From Geomicrobium sp. JCM 19038 (lineage in GTDB: Bacteria > Bacillota > Bacilli > Bacillales > Marinococcaceae): a DNA stretch of 64,000 nucleotides. Shown here one piece after another: positions 46,354 to 55,031 of the stretch (position 1 is the first letter of the stretch; every line of letters begins with the position of its first letter). A program made the position numbers and the translations under genes. The DNA lies in NCBI RefSeq assembly GCF_000698125.1, contig NZ_BAXA01000005.1:1-64000 (forward strand), in the 5' to 3' direction. Below the pieces are notes generated by a model. It saw nothing but the letters and a program-made list of their open reading frames with translations. It did not search any database and had not been told where the DNA came from.

Positions 46354-47958
46354 ATGAAGGCGAATGTGATGGACAATCTTATCAAAATGGTCGACTTAAT
46401 TACCGAGCTTACGACTGCTCATTATTCGCAAGAACAGTTAGCTTCATTTGTGGACTGTCCAGTTTATCGAGAAGCAGAAGAGGGACGTACCGTTTTCTTA
46501 GAGGATCGCCCATCTTGCTTGAGAGAGCATTGTCTTTGCGATTCGACGTTCATTGTTAAAACGAATAAACAAGGAATGTTAGTCGCGAAAGGGAAACCAA
46601 AAAGGCTCGAAGAAGCGTTAGACTGCTTTATTGATGCCGGAGAATACTTAGGATTTCTGTATGATTATGAAAATCTAAAAGTTGAAAATCATAAATTGAA
46701 AAAAGAACTAAAGTTAATGATAAATGAAACGAATGAAGCCGTAATGGTTGTCAATCATAAAGGAAAAATTCAGAGTGCTTCGTTACCTAGTTGTCGCATT
46801 TTCCAAGAAACTGAATCTTCAATGATTAATAAATCGATTTGTCTCTGGTCGGAAGTCTTATGGGACGAACTTGAAAAGGTTGAGTACTCAGGGAATATCC
46901 AGGTGAAAATTCATGATCATGACGTCCATGTGATCGTTCAGACCGTAATTGAAGGCGGAATTAAAGATCGTTACGTGTTGTACCTTCAAGTGAAAGATCG
47001 AAGCCAGGCACCAATTCATACGAACTATAGTTTTTCGAACATTATCGGTACTTCACTTGCTGTTGAGCGGACGAAACGATTGGCAGAGCGGGTGGCACCG
47101 AGTGAGACGACGATTTTACTTCGGGGAGAAAGTGGAACAGGTAAGGAAGTCTTTGCACAATCCATTCATGCCGCGAGCAGACGGAGTGACCAACCGTTTA
47201 TTGCCATCAATTGTGCCGCAATTCCAGAGGCGCTGCTTGAGAGTGAATTGTTTGGGTATGATTCTGGGGCATTTACAGGTGCAAATCAAAAAGGAAAACT
47301 AGGCAAGTTTGAAGTGGCCAAAGGTGGCACAATCTTTCTTGATGAAGTGGGAGACATGCCGCTTTCATTACAAGCAAAGTTACTTCGGCTTCTTCAAGAA
47401 CGAAAGTTTGAACGGGTGGGAGGAACGATGAGCATTGACGTTGATGTTCGAATCATTGCAGCAACACATCAAGATTTAGATGTTCTCGTTCAACAAGGGA
47501 AGTTTCGACAAGACTTATTTTTCCGGTTAAATGTCATTCAACTCGTCATCCCGAGTTTAAGAGATCGAATTGATGACCTTCCATTATTAACAGAGAGTTT
47601 CCTTAAAGAATATTCATTAAGGCAAGGCGGACGTAGCAAGCATTTCACGGAAGAAGCGTGGCTATTGTTGCAACAATATGATTGGCCGGGGAACATTCGT
47701 GAGTTAAAGAACGTAATTGCCCATGCGACGCAAATTGAAGTTGGTGATCAATTAACTGTCGATAGCCTGCCAGTAGCGTTGCGAAAAGGGTACAAGAATG
47801 TGGTCGCAACCCCTACGCACGCCAATGAAAAAGAACGGTTATTAGAGTTATTAGATCAATACGGGCGGCATACGGCAGCTAAAAAACAAATCGCTTCTGA
47901 GTTAAATATGAGCTTACCGACGCTTTACCGACGCTTGAAAAAGCATGGCATTAAATAA
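46354..47958 (+). CDS. Sigma-54-dependent transcriptional activator
   Basis: 534 residues with AGGAGAGAGG before the ATG. The N-terminal ~110 residues form an unrecognised Cys-containing sensor (FVDCPVYREAEE, LREHCLC), followed by a PAS-like section (~120-210). The AAA+ domain (~225-450) has Walker A GESGTGKE, the sigma-54 contact loop GAFTGANQKGK, Walker B GGTIFLDEVGD and the R-finger region. A Fis-type helix-turn-helix ends the protein (AAKKQIASELNMSLPTLYRRL). It faces a DUF917/hydantoinase-like operon whose promoter has a perfect -24/-12 layout. The ligand is unknown. Confidence 0.95.
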   Translation: MKANVMDNLIKMVDLITELTTAHYSQEQLASFVDCPVYREAEEGRTVFLEDRPSCLREHCLCDSTFIVKTNKQGMLVAKGKPKRLEEALDCFIDAGEYLGFLYDYENLKVENHKLKKELKLMINETNEAVMVVNHKGKIQSASLPSCRIFQETESSMINKSICLWSEVLWDELEKVEYSGNIQVKIHDHDVHVIVQTVIEGGIKDRYVLYLQVKDRSQAPIHTNYSFSNIIGTSLAVERTKRLAERVAPSETTILLRGESGTGKEVFAQSIHAASRRSDQPFIAINCAAIPEALLESELFGYDSGAFTGANQKGKLGKFEVAKGGTIFLDEVGDMPLSLQAKLLRLLQERKFERVGGTMSIDVDVRIIAATHQDLDVLVQQGKFRQDLFFRLNVIQLVIPSLRDRIDDLPLLTESFLKEYSLRQGGRSKHFTEEAWLLLQQYDWPGNIRELKNVIAHATQIEVGDQLTVDSLPVALRKGYKNVVATPTHANEKERLLELLDQYGRHTAAKKQIASELNMSLPTLYRRLKKHGIK

Positions 47959-48001
47959 AGTGAGAAAACGTGAGAAAACATGATAATTCAAGAGATATAT
48001 T
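47959..48001 (+). repeat. Short direct repeat, possible upstream activating site
   Basis: GTGAGAAAAC occurs twice in tandem (from 47960 and 47970). It lies about 140 bases before the sigma-54 promoter, a usual distance for activator binding. Function is inferred. Confidence 0.4.
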
Positions 48002-48109
48002 GCAGAAATCAACCATATTCACTAATTTTAAGTTTATCATTATCAACTTAGATGGACATCTACGTTTGAGAAAATGCCCAAAACACAGGCTTAAGACTCA
48101 TAAAACAAT

Positions 48110-48126
48110 TGGCATGAATCTTGCTT
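48110..48126 (+). promoter_or_regulatory. Sigma-54 (-24/-12) promoter of the DUF917 operon
   Basis: TGGCAT (48110-48115), five bases, TTGCTT (48121-48126). The GG and GC are ten bases apart, as required, and the consensus TGGCAC-N5-TTGCW is matched at all but one base. It lies 25 bases before the ATG of the DUF917 gene. Confidence 0.88.
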
Positions 48127-48151
48127 ATTACTATGTAGGGAGGACAGGGGA

Positions 48152-49192
48152 ATGTGGAAGCTTTACAAAAGAGACATATCCGCTGTTGCCATAGGTGCAA
48201 AGTTTCTCGGTTGTGGGGGAGGAGGAGACCCATTTATCGTTGAAATGCTCATTAAATCTGTGATGAATGATGAGGAGAGTATTCAAGTCCTCGAATGGCA
48301 AGATCTCACAGATCAATGGATCGCACCGATTGCGATTATTGGCTCTCCAGAGTTTTATAGTGAACAATTACCTTCAGGAGATGAAGGTCGTTCATCACTA
48401 AAGTTGTATGAAGAGTATACAAGTACAGAGCCTCAAGCCTTAATTTCGTTAGAAATTGGTGGGCTAAATGGTATTAGTCCAATTTTGACAGCACTTAGAA
48501 GTCGTTTGCCAATCGTAGATGGTGATGGAATGGGCAGGGCATTCCCTAAACTAAAGATGAGTGTTTTAAACTTAGCGGTACCTTTAACGCCAGCAGCCGT
48601 GTATACACATAACTATCAAGAGGTCATAGATTTCGTTCCGAATGAGAAAGCGAGTGAATACTTGCACAGTGTCGTTCAGCAAAATGGTGGTTTTGCACAT
48701 TTAACGAGTTATGTAGGAAATGCAAAAAAAATCTCAACAGCGATGATTCCGGGTACGTTAACCGTCGCAAAAGCGATTGGAGAGATTGTAGAGAAGCAAA
48801 TTAGCGCTTCTGATAAACAAGAACAGCTACAGAAAATGTTTGGTAATTCGATTTATGGAAAGGTAGAGTGGATTCTTTCTGGCGTTATTGAACAGGTTGA
48901 GCGTGATTTTTATGATGGTGTCGTTACAGGTAGATGCCTCGTTCGCGAGCACTCTGTTCAAGATTATCGAATGGTTACCATATTTTTTGAAAATGAATTT
49001 GTTTATGTTGCATCTGAACATGACCGGCTTGCGACAACGCCTGATTTAATTGTCGTATGTGAAATGGAGACGCTTAGGCCACTAATGGCTTCAACGATAC
49101 AAAAAGGAACTGAAATTACGATTGCCAAGGTTGCATGTCCGTCGATTTTAAAAACGGAAAAAATGCGTAACCTTTACAAGCGTAATGACTAA
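48152..49192 (+). CDS. DUF917 domain protein
   Basis: 346 residues with GGGAGG upstream. LGCGGGGDPFIVEML, IVDGDGMGRAFPKLKMS and a C-terminal TPDLIVVCEMETLRPL are DUF917 motifs. The family often pairs with hydantoinase/oxoprolinase-like proteins and is of unknown activity. It is the first gene of a sigma-54-driven operon. The next gene starts 11 bases after its stop. The pair probably handles one substrate. Confidence 0.88.
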   Translation: MWKLYKRDISAVAIGAKFLGCGGGGDPFIVEMLIKSVMNDEESIQVLEWQDLTDQWIAPIAIIGSPEFYSEQLPSGDEGRSSLKLYEEYTSTEPQALISLEIGGLNGISPILTALRSRLPIVDGDGMGRAFPKLKMSVLNLAVPLTPAAVYTHNYQEVIDFVPNEKASEYLHSVVQQNGGFAHLTSYVGNAKKISTAMIPGTLTVAKAIGEIVEKQISASDKQEQLQKMFGNSIYGKVEWILSGVIEQVERDFYDGVVTGRCLVREHSVQDYRMVTIFFENEFVYVASEHDRLATTPDLIVVCEMETLRPLMASTIQKGTEITIAKVACPSILKTEKMRNLYKRND

Positions 49193-49203
49193 AAGAGGTG
49201 CAC

Positions 49204-50568
49204 ATGAGACTAGGAATTGATGTTGGACGTTCGTATACAGACGCCGTATTAACGTCAGAGAATGGAAGGATCTTTGCCAGAACGAAAAGTACACGTGGTG
49301 AAGATTCAGTCGAGAATACGAAATTGGCACTATCAACTATTTTTGGACAAATCAAAGGTAACGAGGCCAGTATAAAAGGAATATTTGTATGTTCTTCACA
49401 CATCGAGCAGGCGCTTAATGAAGTAGAGCGTTTAGCGAAAACGTACCTCGTACGTATTTCACCGATGCCATCAATTTTGCAGCCAGCAGTTGATTGGCCA
49501 GAGGACCTTCAAGATCACATTGTCGGTACGACTCATTTTTCTTCAACTGAAGACGATCAAGAATGGGAAGAACTGGTTGTAAAGATCAAAGAAAGCGACG
49601 CGCAATCGATTGCAGTCGTTGGAGTAAATTCACCAATGGATGCAGAATCCGAACGACGCCTCGGCGCAAAAATCACGGTAAAATTGCCTGAACTTGCGGT
49701 TAGTTTATCTCATCAATTCGGAAGCATTGGCTTTATTGAACGAGAGAACACAACGTTACTTAACGCGATGCTTAGACCAGCTACGGTACTTTCAAAAAAC
49801 TTGTTACATGAGATTCTATCTGATTACGGTGTACAGGCACCGGTTTGGATTGCCAAACACGATGGAACGCTCATGACAGAGAGTGAGGCGCTCGGTTCGC
49901 CGATTAAGACGATCGCTTCAAATCGTGCGATGGCTTTTCAAGGAGCAGGTGAGCTGGCTAGGTTAACGAACTATGTTGTCGTCAACGTAGGAGAGAATGA
50001 AGCAGGAGTTGCCGTCGTTAAGAATGGCAAAGTAGATGAAGCATCATTAGCGATGCGCATTGATGGCATTCGAACGACGATTTCTTTACCTAGTTACGAA
50101 CATGTAGAAGCAATACCTGAACGACTCAAGGAGTATGAACGGTTAGATATAGAGAGACAAAAAATACAGCATCCTAATTATATAGATGATTTTCAATTGT
50201 TTTGTTCGAACGTTCGATCCGTTATTGAACGTGTACAACCTCGTTACGATGAATTGCCAATTGTGCTTGTCGGAAGTCGGAGTGAAACACTGTTCCCGCA
50301 TTTAGAGTCAAGGTATGAGACGTGGTTACTCCCAGATGCATCCAATTATTCTTGTGCGTATGGTCTTTGCTTTGCGATGGTAGGAAGTGAATCTGATGGA
50401 ATCTATCATCTAAAAGATTCGTCAAAACAAGAGGTTATTGAGCGTGAAATGCGTAAGGCTGAGATTTGCTTAAATGAAAAAGCGAGATTCCTTATTCGTG
50501 ATCAAGAAGTAGAAGAGTATCCGTTTTGTTATTTAGATGGTGAAATATCCCGAATTCGAGTAAGTTAA
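49204..50568 (+). CDS. Hydantoinase/oxoprolinase-family protein (HyuA N-terminal type)
   Basis: 454 residues from the ATG at 49204; AGAGGTG is nearby, and a GTG two codons earlier is the alternative. GIDVGRSYTDAVL is the first ATP-binding motif of the actin-like hydantoinase/oxoprolinase fold; QFGSIGFIERENTTLLNAML and VVVNVGENEAGVAVV are the later ones. It is shorter than full HyuA (about 700 residues) and lacks the third domain. In relatives the pair hydrolyses hydantoins or oxoproline, with ATP. It is probably translationally linked to the DUF917 gene. Substrate not shown. Confidence 0.85.
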   Translation: MRLGIDVGRSYTDAVLTSENGRIFARTKSTRGEDSVENTKLALSTIFGQIKGNEASIKGIFVCSSHIEQALNEVERLAKTYLVRISPMPSILQPAVDWPEDLQDHIVGTTHFSSTEDDQEWEELVVKIKESDAQSIAVVGVNSPMDAESERRLGAKITVKLPELAVSLSHQFGSIGFIERENTTLLNAMLRPATVLSKNLLHEILSDYGVQAPVWIAKHDGTLMTESEALGSPIKTIASNRAMAFQGAGELARLTNYVVVNVGENEAGVAVVKNGKVDEASLAMRIDGIRTTISLPSYEHVEAIPERLKEYERLDIERQKIQHPNYIDDFQLFCSNVRSVIERVQPRYDELPIVLVGSRSETLFPHLESRYETWLLPDASNYSCAYGLCFAMVGSESDGIYHLKDSSKQEVIEREMRKAEICLNEKARFLIRDQEVEEYPFCYLDGEISRIRVS

Positions 50569-50801
50569 AGGTTCATTGCAGCTAAGCTAAGCGAGTGAAA
50601 GGGCGTCCCCTTTTGCTCGCTTTTTAGTATAGAACAAGAGATGTAGTGATTTAAAGAAGCGTCATGATCAGACGTAATTTGCCATTCAATATAAAGAATT
50701 CCTGACAAGACTAGTTGTTATTTGCACTAGATTTTGCGGAATACATAGAGTAGTAACTTCATAGCTTCTATATATAACAAGGAGTTAAGAAGGTGGATAG
50801 T
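50569..50801. other. Gap with terminator, otherwise unassigned
   Basis: The terminator is listed separately (50589-50626). The other ~175 bases are AT-rich with no gene or clear promoter. Confidence 0.4.
50589..50626 (+). terminator. Terminator after the DUF917/HyuA operon
   Basis: AAGCGAG pairs with CTCGCTT, enclosing an AAAGGG/CCCTTT inner pair, followed by TTT. Confidence 0.88.
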
Positions 50802-50942
50802 ATGATAAAACAATGGAAACTAAAAATTGATCGCTACTTTGATATGGAAGAAGATCGTTATGGACAAGCATGGATGTATGGTTTAGTAAGTGGAGGCGTC
50901 TTATTCTTGCTTTTTGTAACCGTGATGATCGTTATGGCTTAG
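50802..50942 (+). CDS. Small single-helix membrane protein (46 residues)
   Basis: The ATG at 50802 is preceded by AGAAGGTGG, an excellent ribosome site. The protein starts MIKQWKLKIDRYFDMEEDRY, with a charged N-terminal half and a single membrane segment at the C-terminal end (LVSGGVLFLLFVTVMIVMA). No family recognised. It is a lone gene between a terminator and the basic small frame at 51021. Confidence 0.6.
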   Translation: MIKQWKLKIDRYFDMEEDRYGQAWMYGLVSGGVLFLLFVTVMIVMA

Positions 50943-51020
50943 TCTAGTAAGTTTTGATGAATGAGTTATGTCAAAAGCTCACCTTTTCATGTTTGTAGAA
51001 ATGTGGTGAGTGTGAGCCAA

Positions 51021-51125
51021 ATGAATTGCATGATTCGTAGTGATCGAAGTGAAGGGTTAAAGAAGACAGCAAGACATCGATTGAAAAACGAACGAAGTAA
51101 ACATCGTGTTGATTATAAGAACTAG
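51021..51125 (+). CDS. Possible 34-residue basic peptide
   Basis: The frame starts MNCMIRSDRSEGLKKTARHR and ends RSKHRVDYKN, with 13 Lys/Arg/His. The ribosome site is weak (GGTGAG, with an alternative GTG start at 51012). The stop is one base from a strong terminator, which supports a real transcript. It may be a small coding gene or a noncoding RNA. Confidence 0.35.
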   Translation: MNCMIRSDRSEGLKKTARHRLKNERSKHRVDYKN

Positions 51126-51153
51126 ACCAACGAAACAGAACGTTGGTTTTTTT
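51126..51153 (+). terminator. Intrinsic terminator
   Basis: ACCAACG (51126-51132) pairs with CGTTGGT (51141-51147), then TTTTTTG. Confidence 0.88.
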
Positions 51154-51254
51154 GTTGTAGTTAATTAAAACATTCGTTTAAAGAAATACGGAATGTGGTA
51201 AATACAATGGGAGTGATACTTATTTAATTTATGGAATAGAGGAGGAGGGACCTT

Positions 51255-51638
51255 ATGAAGAAGTGGCTAATCGTGTTCGGTGCAGCGGCATTTATGCTTG
51301 CTGGATGTAACGAAGATGCAGGTGACGTTCAAGAGCCTGTTGGGGACTCATTTGAAGATAGTGGTGGTCCATCAAGCGCAAGTGAAGAAGGGGAAGACGG
51401 TGAAGGTAGTGAAGGTGAAACCGTTGACTCTGGTGAAGGTGCCTCTTTGTATGAAGAGAACTGTTTAAGCTGTCACGGCCAAGATATGCAAGGTGAATCT
51501 GGTCCAGGAATTGCTGGAATGGGCGAAGATGAAGTAATCAATGCCATTGCAGAAGGACCGGGTAGTATGCCTGAGAACCTCGTTGAAGGCGAAGATGCTG
51601 AAGCCGTTGCGGCATACGTAGCGGAAGGCGGAGAATAA
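51255..51638 (+). CDS. cccB: Membrane-anchored cytochrome c (CccB-like lipoprotein)
   Basis: 127 residues with GAGGAGGAGG upstream. A lipoprotein signal ends in LAGCN. An acidic, Gly/Ser/Glu-rich linker of ~45 residues (SASEEGEDGEGSEGE) leads to a small c-type domain with haem motif CLSCH and a distal Met in GSMPENL. It carries electrons on the outer membrane face, probably to an oxidase, as in CccB/cytochrome c-551. The strong acidity fits secretion by an alkaliphile. Confidence 0.92.
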   Translation: MKKWLIVFGAAAFMLAGCNEDAGDVQEPVGDSFEDSGGPSSASEEGEDGEGSEGETVDSGEGASLYEENCLSCHGQDMQGESGPGIAGMGEDEVINAIAEGPGSMPENLVEGEDAEAVAAYVAEGGE

Positions 51639-51642
51639 ATAG

Positions 51643-51678
51643 AAAGCTTTCGCAAAGGGATTGCGAAAGCTTTTTTTA
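51643..51678 (+). terminator. Intrinsic terminator after the cytochrome gene
   Basis: A perfect 13-bp stem AAAGCTTTCGCAA (51643-51655) / TTGCGAAAGCTTT (51661-51673), then four more T. It lies against the stop of the convergent gene. Confidence 0.92.
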
Positions 51679-52104
51679 ATGTGTACGCATCGGAATTCGT
51701 TCAAAGATTCGGTAGGAAACAACATATTTAGAATTAACTAAACAATTCGGCGAAAACGGAATAAATCCTTCACGGCGTTCTGAAAGAAGCTGGCGCAACA
51801 TGTTTGCTGTATTCTCTTGGGTCTCCTTACTATGATAAAGCACTTCTTCATTGCTAATCATCTTAAATGTTACATCACTTTTCACATGGTCACTCGGCTC
51901 ATAGAGCACGCCGCTTTCATAGATTTCAATATGGGTGACTTGATCTTTATCAAGGTATAAGGTTTCGTCTAATTCGATAAAACGGTCAGTTGTATCTAGC
52001 CATTCTTTTGCAATTGCAGAAGCTGTAAAAATTGATTCCGCTTGAATAAGATGACCAATGGAATGACCTGAAGTCATATAGTAATTCACTTCATAACTGT
52101 TCAT
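51676..52104 (-). CDS. Hypothetical protein, 142 residues
   Basis: The ATG at 52104 is preceded by AGGGGGT. Soluble, alpha/beta, starting MNSYEVNYYMTSGHSIGHLI, with a phosphate-like loop (TSGHS) and a charged middle. No membrane segment or signal. I do not recognise the family. It is convergent with the cytochrome gene, and both use one hairpin. Confidence 0.65.
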   Translation of the reverse strand: MNSYEVNYYMTSGHSIGHLIQAESIFTASAIAKEWLDTTDRFIELDETLYLDKDQVTHIEIYESGVLYEPSDHVKSDVTFKMISNEEVLYHSKETQENTANMLRQLLSERREGFIPFSPNCLVNSKYVVSYRIFERIPMRTH

Positions 52105-52374
52105 TGCAACCCCCTAAGTAAAACCTATAAAAAATAAAAACGAATTAATATATCTCGCTTACGAGACTTTATAACAAATAATAGCATGAAAGTAGTCTCA
52201 TGATCCTGATTCTTTTCTACTGATTTTGTTGTGCGTAGTCACTTTGTTTCATCCTTAAGTCTGTAAAAACAATAGATAAGCTCACTAGTCGTATACAGTA
52301 TTGCAATGAAAAGTAAACGCTACCATGTTGCATGTTAGAATAAATAGGAACGAGATTGAGAAAGTGGGGTTCCT
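52105..52374. other. Gap before the nucleoside hydrolase gene
   Basis: A cre-like sequence AGTAAACGCTACCA (52311-52324, two mismatches) lies 50 bases before the gene; catabolite repression is possible but unproven. Nothing else is evident in this 270-base AT-rich gap. Confidence 0.4.
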
Positions 52375-53306
52375 ATGAAGAAAAAAGTAATCTTAGATTG
52401 CGATCCTGGACACGATGATGCGATTGCAATTTTTTTAGCGGCAGGAAATGATGCCATTGACTTACTAGCCATTACGACGGTAAGTGGTAATGCTAGAATC
52501 GAGGATACGACAAGAAACGCACTCGTTGCTTGTGAACTAGCTGGACTTGACGATGTTCCTGTGGCAGCAGGAGCAAGTGAGCCGCTCGTCCGAGAACAAG
52601 TCATATCGGTGGATATCCACGGAACATCAGGAATGGATGGTCCAGACGTTCGACTACCTAAAAGCAAGCAATAGAACACTATGCGGCCGATTACCTCATC
52701 GATACAATTCACCGTGAAGAAGAGAAGATCACACTCGTTGCAACAGGTCCGTTAACGAATGTCGCCCAAGCGATCAAGAAAGATCGGTCGATTGTTGAGA
52801 AATTGGAAGAGATCGTGATCATGGGCGGTGGATCATTTGGCAACAAAACACCTGCTGCTGAATTTAATATCTATGTCGATGCCGAAGCTGCTAAGGTTGT
52901 TTTTGAAAGTGGTGCGAAGCTGACGATGGTTGGTTTAGATCTTACTCATCAAGCGTTGGCGCAAGATCGAGAAATTGCTGCAATCGAAAACATTGATGGA
53001 GAAGTTGCGGCATTTACTGTGGAATTATTGAAGTTTTTCCGTTCAACCTATTTGGATGTGTTTGAGATTGACGGGGGACCGATCCATGATGCATGCTGCA
53101 TTGCATACTGCATCAATCCAGAAGTGTTCACGACGAAGCAACTTCATGTAGATATTGAAGTGAAAGCTGAACATACATACGGGATGACGGTCATTGATTA
53201 TCATCATGTGTTAGAAAAAGAACCAAATGCACACGTAGCAATGGAACTGAATCAAGACATATTCTGGGATATGCTCTATTCCTCACTAAGAAACTTAAAC
53301 AAATAG
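52375..53306 (+). pseudogene. Nucleoside hydrolase (IunH family), frameshifted
   Basis: The Ca-binding signature DCDPGHDDA is at residues 8-16. One A is missing in the run at AGCAAGC (52666-52667). Restored, the join reads PKSKAIEHYAADYL, and the protein is ~310 residues. Substrate-site residues follow: TGPLTNVAQAI and MGGGSF, then the Asp-His pair near DGGPIHDACC. It cleaves ribonucleosides to base and ribose. A ribokinase gene lies at 44.7 kb. GTGGGG lies before the ATG. Confidence 0.88.
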
Positions 53307-53324
53307 AATCGTCGACGGTTTTGT

Positions 53325-53368
53325 AAGCGGCTGTTGTGACTACGCCTTCGTCACAATAGCCGCTTTTT
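53325..53368. terminator. Bidirectional terminator
   Basis: AAGCGGCTGTTGTGAC (53325-53340) pairs with GTCACAATAGCCGCTT (53350-53365) with one mismatch, followed by TTT. It serves the hydrolase and the convergent phosphatase genes. Confidence 0.9.
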
Positions 53369-53404
53369 CTAACACATCGTTTCAATACAAGAATAAAAGC
53401 GTTG

Positions 53405-54745
53405 CTATTCGTCACGTTTCTCTGATTGAAGCTGTAGAAGTTCACGCATCTTTGCTGGGATCTCAGTGTTATCTTGCGTTGTAGCAAACTGAGAAGCGCC
53501 GGGACCGTAACTATACAAAGGGACATTTGCGGCTTCATGAGCGTGAGTCGTCCAACCAATCGCTGCTCGTTCACTGATGAGGGTAGCGATTTCTTTATGC
53601 ATCGTATCAGCTTGTTCCACGCGTTCAACTTCGTCCTCTGTGACATCTTCAATTCCTGCGTATTCTTCTAGCACTTCTTGAACATCCATTTTCTCTTTTT
53701 TAATGTAATCTTCTAATGTATCTACAGAACGTGTGACGTTTTGAATAACTTCAGGATAGAAATGATAGTCGTCATCATAACCAAGAGCCATACCGCCAGT
53801 GCTATGATCAGCTGTCACGACAATAAGTGTGTTCTCATCTTGTTCAGCGAAGTCATAAGCAACCTGAACCGCTCGATCAAATGCGAGCGTTTCTTGAATC
53901 ATATCTGCTGGAGAATTATCGTGACCTGCATGATCAATTCGACCACCTTCAACGACTAAAAAAAAGCCATCATTCGTTTTACTAAGCTTTTCGATTGCAA
54001 CTTCGGTCATCAATTCCAGCGAAGGCTCTTTTGTATCTTCTCGGTCTAGTTCAAAGGAGAGGTGGCTATCATGGAACAAACCTAATACTTTATTTGTCCC
54101 GTCAATTCGTTGCAAGTCGTCGACATCTTCAATGAACTCGTAGCCAAGTTGGTTTGCTTCGGCGAGTAAGTCTCGATTATCGTCGCGGTCGTCAAAATAG
54201 GTTCGCCCACCGCCAAATAAGACATCAGTCTCGTCATCGAGCAATTGTGGTGCAATGTCTTCTTCGCTTTTTCGACGATCAATGTGGGCTGTAAATGCTG
54301 CAGGCGTTGCATGTGTAAGACGTGCAGTAGTGACCATTCCAGTTGCTTTGCCATTCGATTTAGCTTCTGTAAAAATGGACGACACCTCTTCATAATTTCC
54401 TTCTTCGGTCGGTGTTTTGCCGATGATACCATTGTCCGTTTTATAACCAGTAGCGAGTGCCGTTCCTGCTGCTGCAGAATCGGTGACAAGATGGTCGTTG
54501 GAATGAGTTCGAACGAGACCGATAGAAGGAAATTGATCGACAGCAAGCTCGCCGTAGCTACTACCATCACCGAGCGTATACGAAGCAGCGGTTAATTGAT
54601 CTGTCCCCATCCCGTCTCCGATCATAAGAATAATGTTATCAACCGTTTCTGTTTCTTGATCATCGGTTTGAAAGAACGATAATCCGATGATGGAACTTAC
54701 GATGAATGCCAGTGAAGCTACTGCTTTTATGAGTGAAAATCTCAA
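53405..54745 (-). CDS. Alkaline phosphatase (PhoA/PhoB family)
   Basis: 446 residues from a TTG at 54745, five bases after GGAGGTGG; a GTG 15 bases earlier overlaps the site. An N-terminal membrane signal (SLIKAVASLAFIVSSIIGL) precedes the enzyme. Metal and nucleophile motifs: ILMIGDGMG, VTDSAAAGTALATG (phosphorylated Ser), VEGGRIDHAGHDN, and VTADHSTGG. Length and motifs match the Bacillus PhoA/PhoB proteins, which are exported and release phosphate from esters. It has a highly acidic composition. Confidence 0.93.
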   Translation of the reverse strand: MRFSLIKAVASLAFIVSSIIGLSFFQTDDQETETVDNIILMIGDGMGTDQLTAASYTLGDGSSYGELAVDQFPSIGLVRTHSNDHLVTDSAAAGTALATGYKTDNGIIGKTPTEEGNYEEVSSIFTEAKSNGKATGMVTTARLTHATPAAFTAHIDRRKSEEDIAPQLLDDETDVLFGGGRTYFDDRDDNRDLLAEANQLGYEFIEDVDDLQRIDGTNKVLGLFHDSHLSFELDREDTKEPSLELMTEVAIEKLSKTNDGFFLVVEGGRIDHAGHDNSPADMIQETLAFDRAVQVAYDFAEQDENTLIVVTADHSTGGMALGYDDDYHFYPEVIQNVTRSVDTLEDYIKKEKMDVQEVLEEYAGIEDVTEDEVERVEQADTMHKEIATLISERAAIGWTTHAHEAANVPLYSYGPGASQFATTQDNTEIPAKMRELLQLQSEKRDE

Positions 54746-54990
54746 AGCAACCACCTCCACGATGAACTAGAATCTCCATTATGAAATGAATGTAGCATGA
54801 GAACATGAGAATTGCATGAGAACCGTGTTAAAAATAACTCTGTTTAGCTTATGCAAAGGGGTGGGAAGTCTATCTGTTGACGGTTTTTGAAGAAGGTTAC
54901 AAATGACAAGTATGTGGAGATTTAAGGGGTTTTTATTCTTAATGGGGGAGAGATCCCATCAAACAACTGTTTACGGAGGAATTTCAAACG
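54746..54990. other. Gap between the phosphatase and the EF-G-binding protein genes
   Basis: No convincing gene in ~245 bases. A possible ATG at 54903 follows AGAAGG, but its frame runs into the minus-strand terminator and the neighbouring gene and is judged a shadow. No clear Pho box was identified by eye. Confidence 0.4.
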
Positions 54991-55017
54991 AAAAAACGAG
55001 GAGGACTCCCCTCGTTT
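54991..55017 (-). terminator. Terminator of the EF-G-binding protein gene
   Basis: AAACGAGG (54994-55001) pairs with CCTCGTTT (55010-55017). On the minus strand the stem is followed by TTT, 14 bases after the gene stop. Confidence 0.85.
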
Positions 55018-55031
55018 CTCAAACGCTACGA

